DNA from: Bacteroidota bacterium | Lineage (GTDB): Bacteria > Bacteroidota > Bacteroidia > Flavobacteriales > Flavobacteriaceae | Assembly: GCA_023427845.1 (NCBI GenBank) | Contig: JAEYZX010000203.1 | Location: 1-7,559, forward strand | Length of the DNA stretch: 7,559 nt | Direction: 5' to 3' | Part shown: one piece after another, positions 1 through 6,920 of the stretch | Layout: the number at the start of each line of letters is the position of its first letter | Position numbering within the stretch: the first letter of the stretch is position 1 | Translations under genes and position numbers: made by a program | The notes under the pieces: model-generated | Seen by the model: the letters and a program-made list of their open reading frames with translations, nothing else | The model's database searches: none | Told to the model about the DNA's origin: nothing

Positions 1-864
1 GGCGATATGTGGGGTTACAATTACTGGAAAGCCTCTCTTGGATAGCTCGACAAACTTGTTGCCACGAACATTTCCTTGTATCTCATCCCGAATTACATCG
101 CATGCAAAACCTGCGATATGACGATTCTCTATTTTATTTGCCAGGCAATCCTCGTCAAGAATGGCGCCGCGCGAAGTATTGATGATGATTGCCGAAGGTT
201 TAACGTGCTTAAGAAGTCTATCATCAATTAACCCATTTGTAGAATCATTTAACGGAATATGAATGCTGATGATATCGGCCCAATTGAAAAGCTCAGCTGC
301 CGAGGCAAAACATTTACCTTGTGCGGTTTTAGGGATGATATCATGATAACCGACTTCCATTCCGAAGCAGCCGGCGTATTTCGCGACCTGCGCCCCAACG
401 CGCCCCATTCCCAAAATACCAATCTTTTTTCCGGAAAGATTATTGCCTTTGAACAAATCCCGATTCCAGTCGCCTTGTTTCACGTGATCGATGGCCCACG
501 GAATTTTACGCATCAATGCCAAAAGCAATCCAAAAGTAAATTCGGCTGTCGAAGGTATAGTTTCAAGGAATGCAAATTCATTTTTTAAACTGATGACACT
601 GCCATTTCTCCAGGAAAAATGTTTCTCGTCTATGTGATCGGTTCCCGTAGTCGCCGTTAGTATATATTTTAGATTGGGTGCCGCGTTCAGTATTTCACTG
701 TCGATTTTATGTGCCAGCCGCACAAACACGGCATCGGCATCTTTCAATTCGCTGATAAGATCCTCGCGCAACGCCGATTCCATAACGGTTACCGTCCCGC
801 ATCTCTGCAAAGTGGAAATCGCATCTTTACTGAAACCCAAACCCTCGCTAATGACTATTTTCAT
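1..864 (-). CDS. D-isomer-specific 2-hydroxyacid dehydrogenase, NAD-dependent (3' end cut by window edge)
   Basis: An open frame runs from the ATG at 864-862 to the left edge with no stop, giving 288 codons. The protein starts MKIVISEGLG and has the full order of the D-2-hydroxyacid dehydrogenase fold. An N-terminal substrate domain holds TGTDHID at residues 74-79 (with T73 before it). A Rossmann domain follows with GILGMGRVG at 149-157 (GxGxxG). D175 at the end of the second strand fits NAD(H) preference. The catalytic triad is visible: R232 in NTSRGA, E261 in ACDVIRDE, and H286 in TPHIA. Only the last few dozen residues should be missing. The family reduces 2-keto acids to D-2-hydroxy acids or the reverse (phosphoglycerate, lactate, glyoxylate and others); the substrate cannot be read here. 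The start overlaps the end of neuA by 17 bases; GGAG lies upstream but almost touching the ATG. Starting at Met28 would delete the first beta strand, so 864 is preferred. The context suggests a role in making or modifying a surface sugar rather than central serine synthesis, but that is inference. Confidence 0.92.
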   Translation of the reverse strand, partial: MKIVISEGLGFSKDAISTLQRCGTVTVMESALREDLISELKDADAVFVRLAHKIDSEILNAAPNLKYILTATTGTDHIDEKHFSWRNGSVISLKNEFAFLETIPSTAEFTFGLLLALMRKIPWAIDHVKQGDWNRDLFKGNNLSGKKIGILGMGRVGAQVAKYAGCFGMEVGYHDIIPKTAQGKCFASAAELFNWADIISIHIPLNDSTNGLIDDRLLKHVKPSAIIINTSRGAILDEDCLANKIENRHIAGFACDVIRDEIQGNVRGNKFVELSKRGFPVIVTPHIA

Positions 865-1540
865 TTCTCCATTCGTTATAAAGCACCTCTGCAATTAAAA
901 AATCACGCGGCGTATCGATGTTCAGAAGCCACTGTGCGTCCATGACATATCCTTTTTTGGGAATTGCCATCAAACTGCCGCTGTCGCGAAAGGCTTTCGT
1001 TCTGACCGCGTAAAAACAGCCATTGCGGAATAAAACCGGCGTCAGGTCCTGACGTCTTGCCGTTTCGCTTTCCTGCATTAATGAAAGCAATGTTCCATCT
1101 TCTGAAACTGAATACATCCGTGCCGGATGGATGTCGTTGAATTCGACGACACTTGCAACCGAATTTATATGTGGGCTCAGCTCAAAAATCGAAGCGATGT
1201 TATCGATGTCTTTTCCGCTTCGAAGCGGAGACGTTGGCTGCAGTACCACGATAATGTCGTATTCAGTGTCCATTTGATCGAGGACATGCGCAATTGCTTC
1301 GGTGACCGAACTCGTATCTGTCGCGAGATTTTCGGGACGCCGCACTACAGTCGCCAGGTCGCCCACAACATCGGCTATTTTCTGGGAATCGGTTGTAACC
1401 ACTACATCGGTAATCCCAGATGATTGTTTGGCACATAAAACCGCGTGCACTACCAGCGGATGTTCGCCGACAAACTTGATGTTTTTATCAGGCACGCCTT
1501 TAGATCCGCCCCGCGCCGGGATGATTCCGAGTATCCGCAT
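848..1540 (-). CDS. neuA: CMP-N-acylneuraminate cytidylyltransferase (CMP-nonulosonate synthetase)
   Basis: This 230-residue cytosolic enzyme couples CTP with a sialic-acid-type nonulosonic acid to form the CMP sugar and pyrophosphate, the activated donor for glycosyltransferases. The diagnostic nucleotide-binding motif IPARGGSKGVPDKN is at residues 7-20. Further family signatures are TTDSQKIA at 49-56, RRPENLATD at 67-75, LQPTSPLR at 100-107, RRQD at 162-165, FRNG at 171-174 and NIDTPRD at 207-213, whose aspartates match the usual metal-binding region. The length is normal for a single-domain NeuA/LegF-type synthetase; there is no extra esterase or CBS domain. Its ATG shares one base with the neuC stop (TGATG), and its 3' end overlaps the dehydrogenase gene by 17 bases. 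No Shine-Dalgarno sequence precedes the start, so translation probably depends on coupling to neuC. Sequence alone does not separate neuraminic from legionaminic specificity; KdsB is less likely given the neighbouring neuB and neuC. Confidence 0.93.
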   Translation of the reverse strand: MRILGIIPARGGSKGVPDKNIKFVGEHPLVVHAVLCAKQSSGITDVVVTTDSQKIADVVGDLATVVRRPENLATDTSSVTEAIAHVLDQMDTEYDIIVVLQPTSPLRSGKDIDNIASIFELSPHINSVASVVEFNDIHPARMYSVSEDGTLLSLMQESETARRQDLTPVLFRNGCFYAVRTKAFRDSGSLMAIPKKGYVMDAQWLLNIDTPRDFLIAEVLYNEWRNENSH

Positions 1541-2700
1541 CAGTACGAGATTGTTTTATGTGATAACAGCTCGAATTCCTCGAGTACTTTCGCAATCTGC
1601 TCACCCGCATTTCCATCGCCATACAATAGTTCACTTTCAATTGAACCGTTGCCGATGTGTTTGAGTATTGCGTTTTTGATCTCGTCCTTGTCGTAACCGA
1701 CATCGATGACATTTCTGCCGCGTAATCGGCGGTTTTGCCGCGTTCCGATATTGACTACAGGAACTCCGAGATAAGAACTTTCCCGGATCCCCACGCTTGA
1801 ATTACCGATAAGACATTTTGCATTTTTGATCAGAAAAAGGAAGTCGGCCGGCTCCATATTTTTAAAAAACAATATGTTTTCAGGTTTATTGATTTCGCGG
1901 TAGGAACGAATTCCATTTGATGTTCCATCCGCACCCGCGTCGACATTTGGCCAGAACCAAAAAGTGGGGATTTGAAGCTCATCGATCGCCACGAGTGTTT
2001 TTTGAATGTCCTGCTTTGCCTGCGCGTATTCATTCGTGACCGGATGCTGCATTACTACAAGATAGCCCTTTTCCCATCCCGGGGCCTGTCCGACGCCGCC
2101 ATATTTTACAATCGGGTCAAATTGAAGTTCCGGATTACGAAGGATCTCGCGTGCAAGATCGATCGAAGGGCAGCCTGTATTTATCACTGTCTGAGGATCT
2201 TCGCCCATTCGGATGACCCTCTCGCGTGCGTCCTCAGACGATACAAGATGCAAATCGGCCAGTTTTGTGTTCGCATGCCGAACTTTCTCGTCGATGTTTC
2301 CGGTCACTTCTCCTCCTTGGATATGAACAAGCGGTATATTCTGAAATGATGCCGCTATCGAAGTCGCTATTGTTTCAAACCGGTCGGCGATTGTGACAAC
2401 CGCATCAGGTTTCAGATTATAAAACACACTCGACAATTCCATTACTGCAAGTCCGGTAGTTTTTGCCATTGCCATCGGATTTTCGCCTTCGAGCACCATG
2501 AATACACGCTCATTGATCGTAAAACCGTCCTTCTCGATGTAGTTTTGCGCATTTCCATAACGGTCCAACAATGCCGAACCTGCCACGACAAGCTGCAGCT
2601 CAAGATTGGGACTGTTTTTGATTGCGGTGAGTGCCGATTTGATCCTGCTGTATGATGGACGTGCGGTAATGACTACACAAATTTTCCTTTTCTCGCTCAT
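1540..2700 (-). CDS. neuC: Hydrolysing UDP-N-acetylglucosamine 2-epimerase, NeuC type
   Basis: A 386-residue member of the UDP-GlcNAc 2-epimerase family (GT-B-like fold). Hydrolysing members convert UDP-GlcNAc to free ManNAc and UDP, the first step of sialic acid synthesis; LegG-type relatives do the same on UDP-diNAc-bacillosamine. Visible motifs are TARPSYSRIK at 12-21 near the N-terminal nucleotide fold, ADRFE at 105-109, IQGGEVTGNIDE at 127-138 followed by RH at 141-142, QHP at 218-220, WPNVDAGADG at 250-259, IGNSSVGIRE at 298-307 and NIGTRQNRR at 317-325. These carry the usual catalytic Asp, Glu and His (D106, E131, H219). The GGE-x-DE-RH stretch and the adjoining neuB support the hydrolysing class rather than the reversible WecB/MnaA class. 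The ATG overlaps the neuB stop by four bases (ATGA) and its stop shares a base with the neuA start. No Shine-Dalgarno sequence is seen. Which nucleotide sugar is used is not settled. Confidence 0.92.
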   Translation of the reverse strand: MSEKRKICVVITARPSYSRIKSALTAIKNSPNLELQLVVAGSALLDRYGNAQNYIEKDGFTINERVFMVLEGENPMAMAKTTGLAVMELSSVFYNLKPDAVVTIADRFETIATSIAASFQNIPLVHIQGGEVTGNIDEKVRHANTKLADLHLVSSEDARERVIRMGEDPQTVINTGCPSIDLAREILRNPELQFDPIVKYGGVGQAPGWEKGYLVVMQHPVTNEYAQAKQDIQKTLVAIDELQIPTFWFWPNVDAGADGTSNGIRSYREINKPENILFFKNMEPADFLFLIKNAKCLIGNSSVGIRESSYLGVPVVNIGTRQNRRLRGRNVIDVGYDKDEIKNAILKHIGNGSIESELLYGDGNAGEQIAKVLEEFELLSHKTISY

Positions 2701-3713
2701 ATTAGATCTTCTTCATTTAAAAAATCCCATTGTTTTTTTTCAGTTCTGGTTTTCCTGCCTATGACCGCTTCGAAGTCGGATGCGGGAATACCGTAACCTT
2801 TTGGTTTCTTTGCTTCAAGATCGGAAAAACGGATGATATGCCCGCTCGGCAAATCTTTGTTTACGGCAAGCGATTTTTCAAACATTTGCTTTAATTCGGT
2901 GAAATCTGAATTTTTCGATTTATCCACGGGATGTTTCATTGCCGTATAAATGTTCCTGACCGCCGCCGACAGCTCGCGTGTTTCCTGAATTGTAAGTGAG
3001 GATTTCGAATCCGGTCCGAACTGACCGCGATCGAAAACCACGTGGAACTCAAGAATTTCAGCCCCCAAAGCCGTTGCTGCAATGCAGGTTTCGATCCTTG
3101 CCGAATGATCCGAAAAACCAACTTTCACATTGTAGCGCGATTTCAACTCAGCTATGACGTTCAGTCCGAGTTGCTCGGGTGACGTCGGATACGAAGTGGT
3201 ACATTGCAGGATCGCAAATTCGACTTTCCGTTTCTTCAGAAAATCGACAGTCTGATCCAATTCGGTTAAACTGCTCATCCCTGACGACAGGATCACAGGC
3301 TTATTGGTTTGTGCGATTTTCTCAAGCATCAACAGATTGTTGACCTCGCCGGAACCAATCTTATAAATTTTGGCATCCAACTGCTCAAGCCAGTCGACTG
3401 CAAAATTGCTGAACGGCGAACATATGAAATCCAATCCTTTGTCTTCGCAGTGTTCTTTGATACCTTTCCATTGTTCGAGCGTAAAGCCCATACGCTGCCA
3501 ATAATCAAACCGCGTATCATCCTCATAAGAGAACTTTACACGAAACGGTTCGTGCACACTGCTTTCTGCCGATGCAATGTGCATTTGGAATTTTACGGCA
3601 TCAACACCCGTATCGGCTAATGCGTCGATATACGAATGTGCCATTCCGAGGCTTCCATCATGAGCCTGTCCAATTTCGGCAATAATATAAGGGACGCGAA
3701 TTTTTGGGAACAT
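2697..3713 (-). CDS. neuB: N-acetylneuraminate (nonulosonic acid) synthase with C-terminal SAF domain
   Basis: A 338-residue NeuB-family synthase. It condenses phosphoenolpyruvate with an N-acylmannosamine-type sugar to give a nine-carbon 2-keto acid. The TIM barrel carries AEIGQAHDGS at 12-21, KFQMHI at 41-46, CSPF at 98-101, KIGSGE at 118-123, SSGM at 143-146, LQCTTSYPT at 169-177, GFSDHS at 199-204, LEFH at 221-224 and FGPD at 232-235. H203 and H224 match the metal-binding histidines of characterised NeuB. Residues from about 282 to 338 form the antifreeze-like SAF domain (LPSGHIIRFSDL, then KPKGYGIP and VIGRK), which in characterised NeuB dimers helps to close the active site. The first and third motifs differ from the commonest NeuB versions (an NH-[N/E]-G loop and E-[K/R]-HF), so the substrate may not be plain ManNAc. 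The start lies 32 bases after the acyltransferase stop, the largest gap in the window, and no clear Shine-Dalgarno sequence is seen. The stop overlaps neuC by four bases. Confidence 0.94.
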   Translation of the reverse strand: MFPKIRVPYIIAEIGQAHDGSLGMAHSYIDALADTGVDAVKFQMHIASAESSVHEPFRVKFSYEDDTRFDYWQRMGFTLEQWKGIKEHCEDKGLDFICSPFSNFAVDWLEQLDAKIYKIGSGEVNNLLMLEKIAQTNKPVILSSGMSSLTELDQTVDFLKKRKVEFAILQCTTSYPTSPEQLGLNVIAELKSRYNVKVGFSDHSARIETCIAATALGAEILEFHVVFDRGQFGPDSKSSLTIQETRELSAAVRNIYTAMKHPVDKSKNSDFTELKQMFEKSLAVNKDLPSGHIIRFSDLEAKKPKGYGIPASDFEAVIGRKTRTEKKQWDFLNEEDLI

Positions 3714-3745
3714 CTCGCTTTGTTTGGTTTTCGGGTAAAAATAAT

Positions 3746-4891
3746 CTATTTCTGCGTTAAATGAACATTTCGGGATTCGGCATTACGTGCGGGAAAATAT
3801 CTGTCCCTAATATTCAGGAAAAACGTTTCCACGTAAGTCGTCATAAACAATCCGCATAAGATACTTATTAACGATGTCGTCAAAAACATGATAATCGGTA
3901 TAAGAGGCTGAGAAAATACAAACCCGACACCAACATTGAAAGCGTAATTGACAAAGCTGTGGATGATGTAAATCGAATAGGATGCGACACCGATTTTTGC
4001 AACGCCGTTCACTACTGTTGCAGATAAATATCGGTCGAGTCTGCGATTGATTTGCCCATCGGTCAGAAACCACGACAATACGATTCCAAATGCAATATAA
4101 ATAACCGTAAATCCGATTGTAAGTACATATATTGATTTTGAATGTTCGACAAATGGCGTAAACGACAGCAGCAGCATCGCAACGACCAGCAGCCATTTTT
4201 TGTGACGCTGAATAAAAAGTGTAAAAGCCTGGCGTTTGAAATGATACCAAAACGATATGAGTACGCCTGCCAAAAGCGAATCGATCCGAAGGTGCGTCAT
4301 TGTAATGTTTCGTGCGCCAGCTTCGGGTAAGTAAACATTCGACACAATCCGCATTGCAAGACATAGCACGAGGATGGCCACTATCCACCGTTCAAACCGG
4401 AATGTTTTCAGTGCGCCGACCGACCAAAATGAATTCTTCTCACGGAGTATAAAAAACATTACGGCTGCGGTTGCAAAGTAGAAATGTTCCTCCACGGCGA
4501 GCGACCAACTTGGCGCGTAGGCATAACCCCAACCAACAATATAATTTTGAATGAAAAGCATATCGGCAATAAAACCGGTGGCGTTGAATTCCTCCTGAAT
4601 TACAATCGGAATCAGATAAATACTATAAAACAGGTAATAAATGGGATAAATTTTGAAGCCGCGACGGATCAGGAAAAGTTTTGGGCGAATATTTCCAAAT
4701 CGTTGAAATTCTTTAAACAACAATCCGGACACCAGAAAACCGCTTAATACGAAAAACAGATCAACACCGATCCAACCTGCCTTTTGAGTAAATTCATAAA
4801 GGAATTGATGACGAAACAGCACCAATAATATTGCTATTCCGCGCAGGAAGTCAAGTTCCCGAAGCCGTTTCTTTCGCGTTATAGTTTCCAT
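3746..4891 (-). CDS. Integral-membrane acyltransferase-3 family protein (OafA-like sugar O-acyltransferase)
   Basis: A 381-residue, highly hydrophobic protein with about ten predicted membrane segments. The family transfers acyl groups, usually acetyl, across the inner membrane onto sugars of LPS, capsule or peptidoglycan. Signature residues are all present: LDFLRGIAILLVLFRH at 13-28 with the invariant Arg17 and His28, WIGVDLFFVLSGFL at 40-53, RRGFKIYPIYYL at 76-87, SWSLAVEEHFY at 128-138, LRIDSLLAGVL at 201-211, and SYSIYIIH at 304-311 in a late helix. The length matches the stand-alone form; there is no C-terminal SGNH domain like that of longer OafB-type enzymes. It shares one base with the end of the upstream GT2 gene (TAATG) and is followed 32 bases later by neuB. 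The position between glycosyltransferases and the neu genes suggests decoration of the repeat unit, possibly of the nonulosonic acid, but the acceptor and acyl group cannot be read from sequence. Confidence 0.92.
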   Translation of the reverse strand: METITRKKRLRELDFLRGIAILLVLFRHQFLYEFTQKAGWIGVDLFFVLSGFLVSGLLFKEFQRFGNIRPKLFLIRRGFKIYPIYYLFYSIYLIPIVIQEEFNATGFIADMLFIQNYIVGWGYAYAPSWSLAVEEHFYFATAAVMFFILREKNSFWSVGALKTFRFERWIVAILVLCLAMRIVSNVYLPEAGARNITMTHLRIDSLLAGVLISFWYHFKRQAFTLFIQRHKKWLLVVAMLLLSFTPFVEHSKSIYVLTIGFTVIYIAFGIVLSWFLTDGQINRRLDRYLSATVVNGVAKIGVASYSIYIIHSFVNYAFNVGVGFVFSQPLIPIIMFLTTSLISILCGLFMTTYVETFFLNIRDRYFPARNAESRNVHLTQK

Positions 4892-5811
4892 TAATCCGTG
4901 TCATTTTCGGGCTTCCAGTATAAACGGGCTTCCTCCAATGCAAAGTAATCAGCGTAATCTGAATCGGTAAATCGGTTCGAATTGGCACGGATTTTTGGAA
5001 TCGCGGTCAAAACGTCGGTAAACGCCAATACCAAAGCTTTCAGGGCAGTTGGATTACCCTTTAGAATCCTTGTCCGGAACTGCATATAGACCGATGCGGC
5101 CATTTTTCGCGGAATTTTGTGCAACGGCACAAACAGCAGATAATTGAACCATCCCGCCGCGAGCGATCTGCGCAATCGCTTGTTATGGTCCTTTGCAAGT
5201 TTGCGCAACCCAAGGTCGACCCTGTGGTGGACCAGAACTTCCGGAACATATAAGATATGCCAACTCGTCTTAAACAACTGAAACGATGCAAAATCTTCCT
5301 CGCCATAAAAGACATACCACTCCGGATAATCGGGAATGCTCTTCCATGCAGCCATCCGCCACGCATGCCCGCAACCCACAAAACTTTTCACGCGTTGCTG
5401 CTTATGCCGGGTAGCAGTACTTTGCGGTGGATTCGTACCCCAAAAAATGCGAAAGGCGAGTAGGCCACATTCGGGATTCTCGTTAAATGCATTTTCAATT
5501 TGCTCAAGTGGATCGGCCGAAAGGAAATGTGCATCATCGTCAAGTGAGATTGCATATTCGGAATCGGACATCGCAAGTAATTTATTCCGGCTATGTAAAT
5601 ATCCTTTCGAAATTTCATTCCGATGCAGCGTGATTTGAGGGTAATTCAATTCAATATACTTGCTGGTGCCATCTGAAGAACCATCGTCGCAGATAATGCA
5701 CTTAACGTCTTGTCGCTGCAACAAAGGAGCAATTTTGGCGAGTGTTATCTGAAGTTCAGGCAATCGGTTTTTGGTTGCGATTACAATTGAAAATTTTTTG
5801 GATTCGCTCAT
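4891..5811 (-). CDS. Family 2 glycosyltransferase
   Basis: A 306-residue GT-A fold inverting glycosyltransferase, probably at the cytoplasmic face of the inner membrane. The nucleotide-sugar fold starts at FSIVIATKNR (7-16), with CDDGSSDGT at 41-49 and a DxD-type metal site in SLDDDAHF at 89-96. The acceptor half has a GCGHAWRMAAW segment at 146-156, and the acidic pair YGEEDF at 169-174 is at the usual place of the catalytic base. YVPEVLVHHRV at 188-198 closes the core as in rhamnosyltransferase-like members. The remaining ~100 residues are rich in basic and hydrophobic residues (for example LRKLAKDHNKRLRRSL), likely membrane-associated, with no clear transmembrane helix. It starts nine bases after the GT4 stop, with A/T-rich sequence and no Shine-Dalgarno motif before it, and its stop shares a base with the acyltransferase start. 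Donor and linkage are unknown; it is a candidate to add one sugar of the repeat unit. Confidence 0.92.
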   Translation of the reverse strand: MSESKKFSIVIATKNRLPELQITLAKIAPLLQRQDVKCIICDDGSSDGTSKYIELNYPQITLHRNEISKGYLHSRNKLLAMSDSEYAISLDDDAHFLSADPLEQIENAFNENPECGLLAFRIFWGTNPPQSTATRHKQQRVKSFVGCGHAWRMAAWKSIPDYPEWYVFYGEEDFASFQLFKTSWHILYVPEVLVHHRVDLGLRKLAKDHNKRLRRSLAAGWFNYLLFVPLHKIPRKMAASVYMQFRTRILKGNPTALKALVLAFTDVLTAIPKIRANSNRFTDSDYADYFALEEARLYWKPENDTD

Positions 5812-5820
5812 TCTAAAAGT

Positions 5821-6918
5821 TTAAGCACCAAGCGAAACAAGGGCGTCATTAATTATCCTGTCCATTCCCTGGTTCCATGACTGCATCGAATAAAGGGATT
5901 TTGAAATTTGCGGATGATCCGGTTTCTCATGCAGATAGTCACTGATCGCTTGAAACCATTCGCCTACAAAGTTCGGATTTTCGATCAGTTTTCCGAGTTT
6001 TCCGTACTGAAGTACTTCCGGAACTCCGCCCGATGCCGATGCAATGCAATAATTTCCGCAATGCAGCGCCTCGATAAGCGTGAGCCCGAAACCTTCCTTG
6101 CAGAGCGTTGGAAAAAGGTACACATCGGAAGCGTGATAATATTGCGGCAATTGATCGTTCGGAATACGTCCGATCACCGAGACACCGTCGACCTTGATTT
6201 CACGACTGGTTCCGATGACCAAAAGCGCAATGTTCCGGTTTGGGTCATATACTTTTTTCCATGCGTCTAGTATCAGATCGAGCCCTTTCTTGGGACGGTC
6301 CTGTGAACACCATATAAACACGGTTTTTCCTTCAAGTCCGAAATTCTGTTTTATGAGGGTCTTTGTATCGGTGTCGGCAACAACGAATTTGGAGGTGTCG
6401 ATTCCGTTGTGCAGTATCGCGACTTTACACGGAAACACGGTGTAATACTGTTTGAAGTATTTGTACGAATCAAGCGTCAGTAATATCAGTTCATCGATTG
6501 CACTGAACAATCCGGCTGCTTTATTTTTACTCGCAAACGGACTGAAACCGTGGTGAAAATACTGGATGTGAAAATCGCTTCTTCGGTAATGTTTTGAAAC
6601 AAACGCATCCAAATGCAATAAAATACCCTGGTTATCCACGATTTGAATGATGTACTTTTCACCAGGTTCGATTATATTTTTCAGTGGCTGCAGGTATTCT
6701 GCATAGTTTTTCCTATCGAATCGAGCCCTGATTTTGGATTCGAGACCATGTTTTATAAATCCGTATTGGACAGTGTCGAATGTGGCAGCAGGTTGCGGGC
6801 AGATTATATAATCGATCAGGTGTTTGTGCCGCGTAATGTAGTTGGCATACAATGTGGTCCAGCTGCCTATACCATTATAGGGCAATGCAAACTGCGAGAT
6901 CAGTATAACTTTTGCCAT
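5821..6918 (-). CDS. Family 4 (GT-B, retaining) glycosyltransferase
   Basis: A 365-residue GT-B glycosyltransferase. The C-terminal donor domain is diagnostic: LHNGID at 169-174, CSQDRPKKGLDLI at 204-216, a VIGRIPNDQLPQYYHASDVYLFPT stretch spanning about 248-271, EGFGLTLIEAL at 275-285 (the E-x7-E motif, E275 and E283), and SGGVPEVL at 296-303. The N-terminal acceptor domain opens with AKVILISQFALPYNGIGSW, with a shortened glycine loop in place of the common GGAER-type motif, and includes a YFHHGFSPF segment at 120-128. The length is normal. It starts only two bases after the stop of the preceding GT2 gene, with an A/T-rich leader and no Shine-Dalgarno motif, and ends nine bases before the next GT2. 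Family members use UDP- or GDP-hexoses to extend lipid-linked O-antigen or capsule units; the actual donor is not readable. It is unlikely to be the transferase for the CMP sugar, since sialyltransferases belong to other families. Confidence 0.92.
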   Translation of the reverse strand: MAKVILISQFALPYNGIGSWTTLYANYITRHKHLIDYIICPQPAATFDTVQYGFIKHGLESKIRARFDRKNYAEYLQPLKNIIEPGEKYIIQIVDNQGILLHLDAFVSKHYRRSDFHIQYFHHGFSPFASKNKAAGLFSAIDELILLTLDSYKYFKQYYTVFPCKVAILHNGIDTSKFVVADTDTKTLIKQNFGLEGKTVFIWCSQDRPKKGLDLILDAWKKVYDPNRNIALLVIGTSREIKVDGVSVIGRIPNDQLPQYYHASDVYLFPTLCKEGFGLTLIEALHCGNYCIASASGGVPEVLQYGKLGKLIENPNFVGEWFQAISDYLHEKPDHPQISKSLYSMQSWNQGMDRIINDALVSLGA

Positions 6919-6920
6919 TT

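Noticed and set aside
259..588. Plus-strand frame of 109 codons near the left edge
   Set aside because: It is antisense to the dehydrogenase Rossmann domain, which explains this stretch fully.
848..1540. KdsB (CMP-Kdo synthetase) as an alternative for the cytidylyltransferase
   Set aside because: The IPARGGSKGVPDKN, LQPTSPLR and RRQD/FRNG motifs and the adjoining neuB and neuC favour the CMP-nonulosonate group.
1972..2349. Plus-strand frame of 125 codons opposite neuC
   Set aside because: It lies wholly antisense to well-conserved neuC motifs and shows no protein family features.
3714..3745. Possible internal promoter or terminator in the only sizeable gap, before neuB
   Set aside because: The 32 bases are A/T-rich but show no hairpin with T-run, no -35/-10 pair, and no Bacteroidota-type TTTG / TAnnTTTG pair that I can support.
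3807..4388. A 193-codon minus-strand frame inside the acyltransferase gene
   Set aside because: It is a frame-shifted shadow of the acyltransferase, which has all its family motifs in the main frame; the shadow protein has no recognisable domain and odd Cys/Arg-rich composition.
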